DNA from: Pseudomonas frederiksbergensis
GTDB taxonomy: Bacteria > Pseudomonadota > Gammaproteobacteria > Pseudomonadales > Pseudomonadaceae
Direction of reading: 5' to 3'
DNA length: 64,000 bases
NCBI RefSeq assembly: GCF_003732275.1
Contig: NZ_MOBM01000012.1
Location: 434,001-498,000, forward strand
Under the pieces are notes generated by a model. It searched no databases, was not told where the DNA came from, and saw only the letters and a list, made by a program, of their open reading frames with translations. Shown here piece after piece: positions 21,862-35,522 of this stretch (the stretch's first letter is position 1; every line of letters starts with the position of its first letter). The position numbers and the translations under genes were made by a program.

Positions 21862-22704
21862 TTACACCGTTGCCGATTCCTGAACCACTCGAATAACCCG
21901 CTGCGGAAACGGAATATCGATGCCGGCAGTCTTCAAACGATCGCGCGACTGCTCATTAAACATGAACATCACATTCCAATAATCCGCGGTCTTCACCCAC
22001 ACTCGCAGGGAAACAGTAATCGAACTGTCGCCCAGCGTGGAAATCACCGCTTCCGGTGCCGGCTCAGCCAATACACGCGGATCTTTGGCCAGGTTCAGCA
22101 ACACTTCGCGGGCCTTCTGCAAGTCCGCCTCATAATCCACACCCACATCAAATACCACTTTGCGGGTTGGCTGACGGTTGGTGTTGGTGATGATGCCGTT
22201 CGACAGATTGCCGTTAGGCACGATGATGGTTTTGTTATCGCCGGTGCGCAGTACGGTGTGGAAGATCTGGATGCTGTCGACAGTGCCGGCAACACCTTGG
22301 GCTTCGATCCAGTCACCGATGCGGAACGGGCGGAACAACAGAATCAGCACACCGCCGGCGAAGTTCGCCAGACTGCCTTGCAAGGCCAGGCCGATTGCCA
22401 GGCCGGCAGCACCGATGGCCGCGACGAACGAGGTGGTTTCCACACCGATCATCGACGCCACGCTGACAATCAACAGAACCTTGAGGATGATGTTCGCCAG
22501 GCTGCTGATGAAACCTTGCAGCGCCAGATCGGCATTACGCAACGCCAGCAGGCCGCCAAGCTTTTGCGTGACTTTGTTGATCAGCCACCAACCGACGGCC
22601 AGGGTGATCACTGCCAGCAGCACGCGGCTGCCGTATTCCATGATCATCGGAATCCAGGCTTGGGATGCCTTGACCAGGTTGTCCACTTCAGCATTCAAAT
22701 CCAT
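21862..22704 (-). CDS. Small-conductance mechanosensitive channel, MscS family
   Basis: A 280-residue MscS homologue. Three membrane helices lie near residues 20-45, 62-85 and 90-115; the pore helix is Gly/Ala-rich (AAIGAAGLAIGLALQGSLANF), followed by the beta domain (GDWIEAQGVAGTVDSI) and the vestibule. Such channels open under membrane tension to release solutes on osmotic downshift. The length matches E. coli MscS (286). Confidence 0.94.
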   Translation of the reverse strand: MDLNAEVDNLVKASQAWIPMIMEYGSRVLLAVITLAVGWWLINKVTQKLGGLLALRNADLALQGFISSLANIILKVLLIVSVASMIGVETTSFVAAIGAAGLAIGLALQGSLANFAGGVLILLFRPFRIGDWIEAQGVAGTVDSIQIFHTVLRTGDNKTIIVPNGNLSNGIITNTNRQPTRKVVFDVGVDYEADLQKAREVLLNLAKDPRVLAEPAPEAVISTLGDSSITVSLRVWVKTADYWNVMFMFNEQSRDRLKTAGIDIPFPQRVIRVVQESATV

Positions 22705-22841
22705 CTTTTTTCTCCTGATTTCCGGCTACCCGGCACGCAAAAAATGAGCGGCAGAAAGACCAAACCCGTGAGGGCCCAATCGTTTCTGCCGTTGCTTGGG
22801 CCTCGGACGTCGAAAACGCCAAGAGGTTCCCGCTTGAAAAG

Positions 22842-24385
<1,544 letters not shown>

Positions 24386-24421
24386 GCAGCGGCTACGCTG
24401 GCCACTTGTTCCTTTTCAGCG

Positions 24422-26467
24422 ATGAACCTGATGCCATTGCGCCAGCGCCTTGAAAACCTTCCAGTCGGCCAGAAATTGCTGGCCGCCCTGCTGGTGCTGT
24501 TGACCACTGTCTTGCTGGTCGCCAACCTGACCTTTATCAGCGCCGCCTATTACATTTCCCAGGAAAGCATGGCCCCCCAGGCCCTGCAGACCATCGGCCG
24601 ACTGGTGTCCAACCCGAGCCTGGTCTCCGACGCCTTGAAGTCGCCGCAAACCGCCGAGCGCCTGCTCAACGAACTCAACAGCTATACACCGCTACGCGCG
24701 GCAGCCCTCTATGACGGCAAAGGTGTGCGTCTGGCGCAGTTGCAGCAGGGAGACAAGCTGAAGCTGCCGGAGCACTTCCGGCACCTCGACGCCTGGCAAG
24801 CCACGGAGTTTCGCAGCAATCAAGTGATCACCCTGCCCCGCCCCGGCACCGCGCCGGGGCACCTGCTGCTGGTGGCCAGCAGCGAATTGCCGATGGCGTT
24901 CTACACCGGGACTCTGACCGCCAGCCTGGGGATTCTGATTTTCAGCGTGCTGTTATGGCTGGTGATCGCCCGGCAGATCAAACGGCTGATTACCCGGCCG
25001 ATCCATCAGCTCGAAGAATTGTCCCGGCAAGTCACCCGGGAAGAGAACTACGCCCTGCGCGCCTCTCGCGGCAACCACGACGAAATCGGCAGCCTCGCCG
25101 AAGCGTTCAACACCATGCTCTCGCGCATCGAGGCCAGGGAGCAGCAGCTCAAGCGCGCCCGCGACGATTCCCAGGCTGCTTACGACCAGGCCCAGGGGCT
25201 GGCCGAAGAAACCCGTCACACCAACCGCAAGCTGGAGCTAGAAGTTCAGGTGCGCAGCAAGATCGAGAAAAAACTCACCGGCTTCCAGAACTACCTCAAC
25301 AGCATCATCGACTCCATGCCCTCGGCACTGATCGCCCTCGATGAACAGCTCTACGTAACCCAGTGGAATCAGGAGGCCAGCGCCCTCTCCGGCACACGTC
25401 TCGACGAAGCCCTGAACCAGCCGATCTTCCTCGCCTTCGAACCGCTCAAGCCGTTTCTGCCGCAGCTCAGGCAAACCGTCGAGCAACACACGGTGGCGAA
25501 GATCGAACGCGTTACCTGGCTCAAGGACGATGAACCCAAGCATTACGCCCTGACGTTCTACCCGTTGATGGGCGGTGCCGGGCGCGGCGTGGTGATCCGG
25601 ATCGACGACATTACCCAGCGTCTGTCCCTGGAGGAAATGATGGTGCAGTCGGAAAAAATGCTCTCGGTCGGCGGACTCGCTGCCGGTATGGCTCACGAAA
25701 TCAATAATCCGCTGGGTGCGATCCTGCACAACGTGCAGAACATTCGTCGACGCCTGTCACCCGACTTGCCGAAAAACCTCGAACAGGCCGAACAACTCGG
25801 CATCGAGCTGGAAACGGTCAACCAGTACCTTCAAGCTCGTGAAGTCCCGAAGCTGCTCGATGGCATTCAACAAGCCGGCGCCAGGGCGGCGAAAATCGTG
25901 ACGCACATGCTCAGCTTCAGCCGCCGCAGTACCCGGCAAATGGCTCCCTGCGATTTGCCGGCGTTGATCGATCAAGCGGTGGAAATCGCCGGCAACGACT
26001 TCGACCTGGCCATCGGTTTCGACTTCAAGGGTCAGGCGATCATTCGGCAGTTCGATCCGGCACTGGGCCCGGTGCCCGGTACCGCCAACGAACTGGAACA
26101 GGTGCTGCTCAACCTGCTGAAAAACGCCGCGCAAGCCATTCACCAGCGCACCGACGACCGCGAACCGGGGCGGATTATTCTGCGTACAAAACTGAACCCG
26201 CCATGGGCGGAAATTCAGGTCGAGGACAACGGCATCGGCATGAGCGAGAACGTGCGCAAACGCACGTTCGAGCCGTTCTTCACCACCAAGGAAATCGGTC
26301 AGGGCACCGGCCTTGGGCTCTCGGTCTCGTACTTCATCATCACCAACAACCACAAAGGCCAGATGGAAGTGCAATCGACACCGGGCCAAGGTACCTGTTT
26401 CACCTTGCGCCTGCCGTTGTCGGGCACTCCGGTGGTTTCTCAAGAACTCAATCAGCTGTCGAGGTAA
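24422..26467 (+). CDS. Membrane sensor histidine kinase (HAMP-PAS-HisKA-HATPase)
   Basis: A 681-residue sensor kinase. Membrane helices near residues 18-45 and 160-187 flank a periplasmic sensor region; a HAMP linker (about 187-240), coiled coil and PAS domain (about 285-400) lead to the H-box GMAHEINNPL with phospho-acceptor His425, then the N-box (LLNLLKNAAQA) and G-boxes (DNGIGM, GTGLGLS). No response-regulator gene adjoins, so its partner is unknown. The stop is two bases before the ATG of the next gene. Confidence 0.93.
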   Translation: MNLMPLRQRLENLPVGQKLLAALLVLLTTVLLVANLTFISAAYYISQESMAPQALQTIGRLVSNPSLVSDALKSPQTAERLLNELNSYTPLRAAALYDGKGVRLAQLQQGDKLKLPEHFRHLDAWQATEFRSNQVITLPRPGTAPGHLLLVASSELPMAFYTGTLTASLGILIFSVLLWLVIARQIKRLITRPIHQLEELSRQVTREENYALRASRGNHDEIGSLAEAFNTMLSRIEAREQQLKRARDDSQAAYDQAQGLAEETRHTNRKLELEVQVRSKIEKKLTGFQNYLNSIIDSMPSALIALDEQLYVTQWNQEASALSGTRLDEALNQPIFLAFEPLKPFLPQLRQTVEQHTVAKIERVTWLKDDEPKHYALTFYPLMGGAGRGVVIRIDDITQRLSLEEMMVQSEKMLSVGGLAAGMAHEINNPLGAILHNVQNIRRRLSPDLPKNLEQAEQLGIELETVNQYLQAREVPKLLDGIQQAGARAAKIVTHMLSFSRRSTRQMAPCDLPALIDQAVEIAGNDFDLAIGFDFKGQAIIRQFDPALGPVPGTANELEQVLLNLLKNAAQAIHQRTDDREPGRIILRTKLNPPWAEIQVEDNGIGMSENVRKRTFEPFFTTKEIGQGTGLGLSVSYFIITNNHKGQMEVQSTPGQGTCFTLRLPLSGTPVVSQELNQLSR

Positions 26468-26469
26468 CC

Positions 26470-27051
26470 ATGGGCTTTCGCTTGTCGAAGATTTACACCC
26501 GCACTGGCGACAAAGGCGAAACCGGGCTCGGCGATGGCCGCCGGGTGCCCAAGGACCATCCGCGCATCGAGGCCATTGGCGAAGTCGATACGCTGAACAG
26601 TCAGGTGGGTGTGTTGTTGGCCGGGTTGGCGGCGCAAAGTGATACGTATCCGGGATTGAACGAAGTGATCGAGGTGTTGGCGCCCTGCCAACATCGGTTG
26701 TTCGACCTGGGCGGTGAACTGGCGATGCCGGTTTATCAGGCACTGAACACGGCAGAAATCGAGCGACTGGAAGCGGCGATCGATGTATGGAATGAAGAGT
26801 TGGGACCGCTGGAGAATTTCATTCTGCCCGGCGGTTCCGCGCTCATTGCCCAGGCCCACGTATGCCGCTGCCTGGCGCGCAGTGCCGAACGGCGCTGTCA
26901 GCAGTTGAATGCGATCGAGCCGTTGGCCGGGGTGGGCCTGGCGTATATCAATCGGTTATCGGATTTGTTGTTTGTGGCGGCGAGGTTGATTGCCAAGCGT
27001 CAGGGGATTGCCGAGATTTTGTGGCAAGCGGCTGCGAAACCCCAAGTTTAG
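26470..27051 (+). CDS. PduO-type cob(I)alamin adenosyltransferase
   Basis: Adenosylates cob(I)alamin or cob(I)yrinate diamide with ATP. The 193-residue product begins with the family motif KIYTRTGDKGETGLGDG (ATP binding) and includes RRCQQLN and YINRLSDLLFVAAR. The ATG at 26470 follows the kinase stop by two bases with GAGGT as ribosome site, so it is translated with the kinase gene. Confidence 0.93.
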   Translation: MGFRLSKIYTRTGDKGETGLGDGRRVPKDHPRIEAIGEVDTLNSQVGVLLAGLAAQSDTYPGLNEVIEVLAPCQHRLFDLGGELAMPVYQALNTAEIERLEAAIDVWNEELGPLENFILPGGSALIAQAHVCRCLARSAERRCQQLNAIEPLAGVGLAYINRLSDLLFVAARLIAKRQGIAEILWQAAAKPQV

Positions 27052-27070
27052 TCGGCGCGTCCGAAGACGC

Positions 27071-27146
27071 CATCGCGAGCAGGCTCGCTCCCACATTGGA
27101 TTTGTGTACACCTCGATCCACTGTGGGAGCGAGCCTGCTCGCGATG
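27071..27146. repeat. REP-type inverted pair (family A)
   Basis: Arms CATCGCGAGCAGGCTCGCTC and GTGGGAGCGAGCCTGCTCGC face each other across about 30 bp, between convergent genes. Same family as 3173-3262. Confidence 0.9.
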
Positions 27147-27169
27147 AGGTCAGTGGCTACACCGCAGAA

Positions 27170-28114
27170 TCAGACCTCAGGCCAAAACGCCCGAATCCCC
27201 GCCACGCCCTGCGCCCCCGCTTCCCAGGCTTTCTGCCGCTCGGCAGGACCAACGCCGCCGAGCAAAAACACCGGCTTGCTGAAGCCCTCGATCAAAGTTG
27301 AAGCCTGCTCCCAACCCAATGGCAACGCATCCGGATGAGTCTGCGTCGGTTGCACCGGCGACAGCGTCACAAAGTCCACGCCCATCTGCTCGGCCAGTGC
27401 CAGCTCTTCAGCATTGTGGCAAGACGCTGCCAACCAGCGCGACGCCGGTAGTGGACGCCCGGCCGCCGCGTACTTGCGCAACTGTGCCGATGTGATGTGC
27501 CAACCGGCGGACGGGAAGTCCCCCAGCCATTCAAACGGCCCCTTGATCATCAACTGCGCCTTGCCGGCACACAGCCCCGTCGCATCCACCGCCAGATCGC
27601 GGTATTGCGGGTCGTAGCCGTTGGGCGCGCGCAATTGAATCAGCTTGATTCCGCCAGCGATGGCTTTCTGGATACCGCGCAGCAAGGCCGGGGTTTCCAG
27701 GCCCTCCGGGGTGATCAGGTATTCACCGGGCAAACGGGCAGCGGCGACGATCGGCTGGTTGGCGGCCGGAAATTCGTAGTCCACCAGTTCCCGCGCAGTC
27801 ACCCAGGCCAAAGGCTGACCTTCGGCGCCATGGGGTTCGCCGGTAAACGCCGAGACTTCCCAGACATCCAGCAACACCTGCTTGTCCGGGTAGTCGTGGC
27901 GGACTTTGATCATCGGTCGTGCAGTATTGACCACGATACCCAGCTCTTCGTGAAGCTCGCGAGCCAGGGCCGTCTCGACGGATTCGTCATCCTCGACCTT
28001 GCCACCGGGGAACTCCCACAAACCGCCCTGATGCTGGGTGTCGGCACGGCGGGCAATGAGGATCTTGCCGCTGCTATCGCGGATAACCGCGGCTGCTACA
28101 TGGACTCGTTTCAC
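27170..28114 (-). CDS. Nudix hydrolase fused to thiamine-phosphate-synthase-like domain
   Basis: A 314-residue two-domain protein. Residues 1-130 are a MutT-type Nudix domain with an intact Nudix box (GGKVEDDESVETA then RELHEELG); these enzymes clear oxidised nucleotides such as 8-oxo-dGTP. Residues about 140-314 resemble ThiE/TenI (IKLIQLRAPN, VDFVTLSPVQPTQTHP, FLLGGVG). The GTG at 28114 overlaps the GST stop as GTGA and follows GGAGGA at 12-bp distance. The fusion is widespread in Pseudomonas; the role of its second domain is uncertain. Confidence 0.9.
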   Translation of the reverse strand: MKRVHVAAAVIRDSSGKILIARRADTQHQGGLWEFPGGKVEDDESVETALARELHEELGIVVNTARPMIKVRHDYPDKQVLLDVWEVSAFTGEPHGAEGQPLAWVTARELVDYEFPAANQPIVAAARLPGEYLITPEGLETPALLRGIQKAIAGGIKLIQLRAPNGYDPQYRDLAVDATGLCAGKAQLMIKGPFEWLGDFPSAGWHITSAQLRKYAAAGRPLPASRWLAASCHNAEELALAEQMGVDFVTLSPVQPTQTHPDALPLGWEQASTLIEGFSKPVFLLGGVGPAERQKAWEAGAQGVAGIRAFWPEV

Positions 28115-28743
28115 CGCTCTATTTCCTCCAGACCCGCCTTCCGCCAAGCCTTGAAGGCTGGCCATTGGTAGATGGTTTCGACATAGGCCGCGTCGGCCTC
28201 GGGCAGTTTTACCTGATAGGTGCGCAGGCGTACGGCGATCGGTGCAAAAAACGCATCGGCCAGGGTCGCGCCCCCAAACAGGAACGGGCCGGTTTCAGTC
28301 GCGGTGGCGCGACATTCAGCCCACAACGCCAGCATGCGCTCGATTTCAGCCTGAACCTCAGGTGGGGTCGGCGACAGTGGCGCATCGTGGCTCAGGTCGA
28401 ACGGCATGTTGCCGCGCATGGCGAAGAAACCGCTGTGCATCTGCGCGCATGCCGAACGCGCCTGGGCACGGGCGGCAGTGTCTTTAGGCCAAAGGTTGGC
28501 ATCGGGAAATTGCTCGGCCAGATATTCGGCAATCGCCAGCGAATCGGCGATGGTGCCGTGTTCGGTTTTCAGCAGCGGGACTTTCCCGGTCGGCGAATGC
28601 TTGAGCAGGCGCTCGCGAGTGTCCGGCTGGTTCAGCTTGATCAGTTCTTCGGTGTAGGACGCGCCGGTCAGGTCAAGGGCCAGTGCGGCGCGCAGGGACC
28701 AGGAGGAATGCAGTTTGTCGCCGATGATCAGGTGGAGGCTCAT
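28111..28743 (-). CDS. Glutathione S-transferase family protein
   Basis: A 210-residue GST with an N-terminal thioredoxin-like domain (LIIGDKLHSSWSLRAALAL, with the Ser typical of zeta-like/maleylacetoacetate isomerase-like groups; glutathione site GKVPLLKTEHG and DSLAIAEYLAE) and a C-terminal helical domain. Overlaps the Nudix gene by four bases and leads that operon. Substrate unknown. Confidence 0.9.
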   Translation of the reverse strand: MSLHLIIGDKLHSSWSLRAALALDLTGASYTEELIKLNQPDTRERLLKHSPTGKVPLLKTEHGTIADSLAIAEYLAEQFPDANLWPKDTAARAQARSACAQMHSGFFAMRGNMPFDLSHDAPLSPTPPEVQAEIERMLALWAECRATATETGPFLFGGATLADAFFAPIAVRLRTYQVKLPEADAAYVETIYQWPAFKAWRKAGLEEIER

Positions 28744-28800
28744 GTTCGGGACCTTTTGATGAGGAAACAGGCCAGTCTAGCTAGCGACTGACAGACCGCC

Positions 28801-28892
28801 ATCGCGAGCAGGCTCGCTCCCACATGTTTTTCTGCCGTACACAAAATCTGTGTTTACTGGAGATCTACTGTGGGAGCGAGCCTGCTCGCGAT
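28801..28892. repeat. REP-type inverted pair (family A)
   Basis: Arms ATCGCGAGCAGGCTCGCTCC (28801 on) and TGTGGGAGCGAGCCTGCTCG (28869 on) in opposite orientation, between the GST and argJ genes. Confidence 0.9.
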
Positions 28893-28907
28893 AGGGTCGA
28901 CTCGGTC

Positions 28908-30125
28908 TTAAGTACGGTACTCAGCGTTGATCTTCACGTATTCGTGGGACAGGTCAGTGGTCCAGATGGTTTCGCTGCAATCACCGCGACCCAGTTCGAT
29001 GCGGATGGTGATTTCTTCCTGCTGCATCACCGCCGCGCCCTGGGCTTCGGTGTAGGTGGCAGAGCGAGCGCCGCGGCTGGCGATGCACACGTCGCCGAGG
29101 AATACGTCGATCTTGCTCACGTCCAGGTCAGGTACGCCGGCACGGCCCACGGCGGCCAGAATGCGGCCCCAGTTCGGGTCGGAGGCGAACAATGCGGTCT
29201 TGATCAGCGGCGAGTGGGCCACGGTGTAACCGACGTCCAGGCACTCCTGGTGATTGCCGCCACCGTTGACTTCCACGGTGACAAACTTGGTCGCGCCTTC
29301 GCCGTCGCGCACGATGGCCTGGGCCACGTCCATGCAGACTTCGAATACCGCTTGTTTCAGCAAAGCAAACAGCGGACCGCTCGCTTCGGTGATCTCCGGC
29401 AGTGCTGCCTGACCGGTGGCGATCAGCATGCAGCAGTCGTTGGTCGAGGTGTCGCCGTCGATGGTGATGCGGTTGAACGACTTGTTGGCGCCGTCCAGCA
29501 GCAGGTTTTGCAGCACGTCGCGCGAGACTTTGGCGTCGGTGGCGATGTAGCCGAGCATGGTCGCCATGTTCGGGCGGATCATGCCCGCGCCTTTGCTGAT
29601 GCCGGTGACGGTGATGGTCACGCCATCATGCTGGAACTGGCGGCTGGCACCCTTTGGCAGGGTGTCAGTGGTCATGATGCCGGTAGCGGCGGCTTCCCAG
29701 TTATTCACCGACAGATCGTCGAGGGCAGCTTGCAGCGCGCCTTCGATCTTTTCGACCGGCAACGGCTCGCCGATCACACCGGTGGAGTACGGCAGCACCA
29801 GGCTTGCATCGACACCAGTCAGCTCAGCCAGTTTGGCGCACGTGCGCTCGGCAGCTGCCAGGCCTGGCTCGCCGGTTCCGGCATTGGCATTGCCAGTGTT
29901 GGTCAGCAGGTAACGTACCGGGCCTTGCACGCGTTGTTTGGCCAGGATAACGGGAGCGGCGCAAAAGGCGTTCAGGGTGAACACACCCGCCACTGTGGAA
30001 CCTTCGGCACAGCGCATGACCACGACATCCTTGCGCCCCGGGCGCTTGATGCCGGCCGAGGCGATACCGAGTTCAAAACCGGCAACCGGGTGCAACGTTG
30101 GCAAAGGACCAAGACCAACAGCCAT
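28908..30125 (-). CDS. argJ: Bifunctional ornithine acetyltransferase / N-acetylglutamate synthase
   Basis: Moves the acetyl group from N-acetylornithine to glutamate and so recycles it in arginine synthesis. The 405-residue precursor cleaves itself into two chains before the nucleophilic Thr in the motif GIMTTDT, visible near residue 155. Start [17 protein letters not shown] fits the family. It lies downstream of secA on the same strand. Confidence 0.97.
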   Translation of the reverse strand: MAVGLGPLPTLHPVAGFELGIASAGIKRPGRKDVVVMRCAEGSTVAGVFTLNAFCAAPVILAKQRVQGPVRYLLTNTGNANAGTGEPGLAAAERTCAKLAELTGVDASLVLPYSTGVIGEPLPVEKIEGALQAALDDLSVNNWEAAATGIMTTDTLPKGASRQFQHDGVTITVTGISKGAGMIRPNMATMLGYIATDAKVSRDVLQNLLLDGANKSFNRITIDGDTSTNDCCMLIATGQAALPEITEASGPLFALLKQAVFEVCMDVAQAIVRDGEGATKFVTVEVNGGGNHQECLDVGYTVAHSPLIKTALFASDPNWGRILAAVGRAGVPDLDVSKIDVFLGDVCIASRGARSATYTEAQGAAVMQQEEITIRIELGRGDCSETIWTTDLSHEYVKINAEYRT

Positions 30126-30201
30126 GAATGCGCTCCTTAAAAAGTAGTGTCTGCACCGTCATTACCCCGTTCTTTTAACGTGGCGCGGTGGTTTAAATGG
30201 C

Positions 30202-30234
30202 AAAACGCCGCGACGGCATAAGCCGGTCGCGGCG
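30202..30234 (-). terminator. Possible terminator after secA
   Basis: Minus-strand hairpin CGCCGCGAC / GTCGCGGCG followed by a short TTTT, 27 bp beyond the secA stop codon. The T run is short, so the call is tentative. Confidence 0.5.
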
Positions 30235-30260
30235 CGGGTATTTCAGCGTATGAAACGGGT

Positions 30261-32996
<2,736 letters not shown>

Positions 32997-33303
32997 ATCG
33001 GCAGGATCTTCCACACTAAAGGGATGGAGGGCGGCCCCGTGAGTCGCCCGTGCAGCCCTCATGGCCGCATGCGAACGAGCATTCTACCCGGAAACGATGG
33101 TGAGGAAAGTGGCGTTGTTCCACGATGCATGCACTGCGCTGTGACGGGGCTCACCTAAAATAAGGGCTTTTTACTGAACTTCAACCCGTTCCGGGCACAA
33201 GTTATTCGTTGATTTAATGAGTAAAACGTTCACAAAGCAATGGGTCGGGAGCAACGGGGGCTTTCTGTTACCATAGCCGCTCTGTTACTTCAGGTGTCTG
33301 ATC

Positions 33304-33759
33304 ATGGCATTTCGCCCTCTCACGGCCAGAGCACCCGCCGTTCTGCTTCGCGAAGCCAAACCGCTGAAAGCCATCTTTGGCCACGCTCAACGCCTGGGCC
33401 ATTTACAACGTTTGGTGGAAAGCCAACTGCAGCCGGCTGCCCGCGAGCATTGCCATGTGGCGTCGTGGCGTGAAGGCAGTTTATTGCTGATTGTCACCGA
33501 CGGCCACTGGGCCACCCGCCTGCGTTATCAGCAAAAGCGTCTGCAACGACAGTTACAGCTGTTCGACGAGTTCGCCAGCCTGACGCGCATTCTGTTCAAG
33601 GTCCAGCCGCCTACCGTTCAGCAAGGGGCTGCGGGACATACGATAAATTTGTCGACGGATGCGGCGGCGACCATTCAGGCGACGGCCGATGGCATTACCG
33701 ACCCGAACCTGCGGGCAGCCCTCGAACGCCTGGCGGCGCACGCCAAACCCAAGGTTTAA
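33304..33759 (+). CDS. DciA-like DUF721 protein
   Basis: A 151-residue protein with an N-terminal DUF721 domain (residues about 15-100). DciA-type members help load the replicative helicase in bacteria that lack DnaC, which includes Pseudomonas; the location beside secA is also the usual one. Ending in a low-complexity tail. The role in helicase loading is inferred from family and position. Confidence 0.85.
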   Translation: MAFRPLTARAPAVLLREAKPLKAIFGHAQRLGHLQRLVESQLQPAAREHCHVASWREGSLLLIVTDGHWATRLRYQQKRLQRQLQLFDEFASLTRILFKVQPPTVQQGAAGHTINLSTDAAATIQATADGITDPNLRAALERLAAHAKPKV

Positions 33760-33770
33760 AAGCAGGATCA

Positions 33771-33846
33771 AAAGATCGCAGCCTTCGGCAGCTCCTACAG
33801 GATGTTCACAATTCAATGTAGGAGCTGCCGCAGGCTGCGATCTTTG
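33771..33846. repeat. REP-type inverted pair (family B)
   Basis: AAAGATCGCAGCCTTCGGCA...CTCCTAC faces GTAGGAGCTGCCGCAGGCTG...GATCTTT across about 20 bp, between convergent genes. Same family as 14143-14220. Confidence 0.9.
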
Positions 33847-33850
33847 CTTT

Positions 33851-35338
33851 TCAGCGGCGTTTGCTGCCTCCGAGCAATGACCCCATCAACCCGCGTACCA
33901 ATTGTCGGCCCAATTGATTCGCCGCCTGCCGCATGGCTGATTTCAACGCCTGGCCTGCCGCTGTGCCGAGGAATTCCCCAGCCTGTTCGGTGAAACCCGG
34001 CTCTTGAGGTGCAGGTTTGCCCGGCGCGGCTTCAGGATCCGGCGCCAGCCCTTTACGCCCCATCAGCACTTCATAAGCCGATTCGCGATCGACCGGTTTG
34101 TCGTAGCGCCCCTTGAACGGCGAACCGGCGATCAGCACGGTGCGTTCGGTCTCGGTCAGCGGCCCGATCCGCGATTGTGGCGGTGCAACCAATACACGCT
34201 GGACCATTCCCGGCGTGCCCTTGTCTTGCAGGGTACCGACCAGCGCCTCGCCGATCCCCAATTCCGTCAATACCGACAAGGCGTCAAATGCCGGGTTCGG
34301 CCGGAAACCGTCGGCGACCGCGCGCAGGGATTTCTGTTCTTTGGCGGTAAATGCACGCAAACTATGCTGAATGCGCAGGCCCAGTTGGGCCAGCACATCA
34401 TCCGGCAAGTCGCCGGGCGATTGGGTAACGAAATACACCCCCACGCCTTTCGAGCGGATCAGTCGCACCACTTGTTCCAGACGCTCCTGCAACGCCTTGG
34501 GCGTACCGGCGAACAATAAGTGGGCTTCGTCGAAAAACAACGCCAGCAGCGGTTTCTCGGCATCGCCACGCTCCGGCAGTTGCTCGAACAGTTCGGCCAA
34601 CAACCACAGCAGGAACGTTGCATAAACCTTCGGCGCTTCATGCACCAGACGGCTGGCATCGAGCAAGTGAATGCGCCCGCGACCATCCACGGCCGGTTGC
34701 AACATGTCTTCCAGTTGCAGCGCCGGCTCGCCGAACAACGCTTCGGCGCCCTGCTGTTCCAGCGTCGCCAGACGGCGCAACAGGGCCTGGCTGGAACCGG
34801 TGGTCATCAACGCGGCGTCATCCCCCAGCAATTCGGGGTTGTCGCGCAGGTGATTGAGCAGCGCCTTCAGATCCTTCAAATCGAGCAGCAACAACCCTTC
34901 GCGGTCGGCCACCTTGAACGCGGCATAGAGTGCCGACTGCTGACTGTCGGTCAGTTCCAGCAGGCTGCCGAGCAGCAATGGGCCCATTTCGCTCAAGGTT
35001 GTGCGCAGTGGATGGCCGGACTGACCGTTAATGTCCCACAGGGTCACCGGATACGCCTGAGGCTTATGGTTCAGCCAGGGCATCCCGGCGATCCGCTCCG
35101 CGACTTTGCCTTGAGGGTTGCCGGCGGCGCCCAGGCCACACAGGTCGCCTTTGATGTCCGCCGCGAACACCGCCACGCCGGCATCGCTGAAGGCTTCGGC
35201 CAGGCGCTGCAAGGTGACGGTTTTACCGGTCCCGGTAGCGCCCGCTACCAGGCCGTGACGGTTGGCCAGGCGCATGGCCTGGGCGACGGACTGGCCCGCG
35301 AGATCGGCGCCGATAACGAGTTGTGATGAGTCAGGCAT
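33851..35338 (-). CDS. HerA-like P-loop ATPase, DUF853 (YjgR type)
   Basis: A 495-residue ATPase of the HerA/FtsK superfamily. Walker A GATGTGKTVT lies near residue 34 and the Walker B-like LALFFDEAHLLF near residue 265, with a downstream VYFVTQSPGDLP. The C-terminal 60 residues are a low-complexity, membrane- or partner-binding-like tail. Function unknown. MPDSSQLVIGA (35338) is used as start; ATGs at 35350 and 35383 are alternatives. Confidence 0.87.
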   Translation of the reverse strand: MPDSSQLVIGADLAGQSVAQAMRLANRHGLVAGATGTGKTVTLQRLAEAFSDAGVAVFAADIKGDLCGLGAAGNPQGKVAERIAGMPWLNHKPQAYPVTLWDINGQSGHPLRTTLSEMGPLLLGSLLELTDSQQSALYAAFKVADREGLLLLDLKDLKALLNHLRDNPELLGDDAALMTTGSSQALLRRLATLEQQGAEALFGEPALQLEDMLQPAVDGRGRIHLLDASRLVHEAPKVYATFLLWLLAELFEQLPERGDAEKPLLALFFDEAHLLFAGTPKALQERLEQVVRLIRSKGVGVYFVTQSPGDLPDDVLAQLGLRIQHSLRAFTAKEQKSLRAVADGFRPNPAFDALSVLTELGIGEALVGTLQDKGTPGMVQRVLVAPPQSRIGPLTETERTVLIAGSPFKGRYDKPVDRESAYEVLMGRKGLAPDPEAAPGKPAPQEPGFTEQAGEFLGTAAGQALKSAMRQAANQLGRQLVRGLMGSLLGGSKRR

Positions 35339-35522
35339 TTTGTCACCCATGGTTAATCTTTGATCCTTCATGGCCGATAACAAGCCAGAGACCAGACTGA
35401 AAATAGCGTCGGTAATTCCCTAAGGAGAGACGGAACTATCAGCTTACTTTCAACACTGCCCATTTTGCGCGCCTTTATAAAAGCACGCCCTGGACATTAA
35501 GACTTTAGCGGACCCCCAAGCC

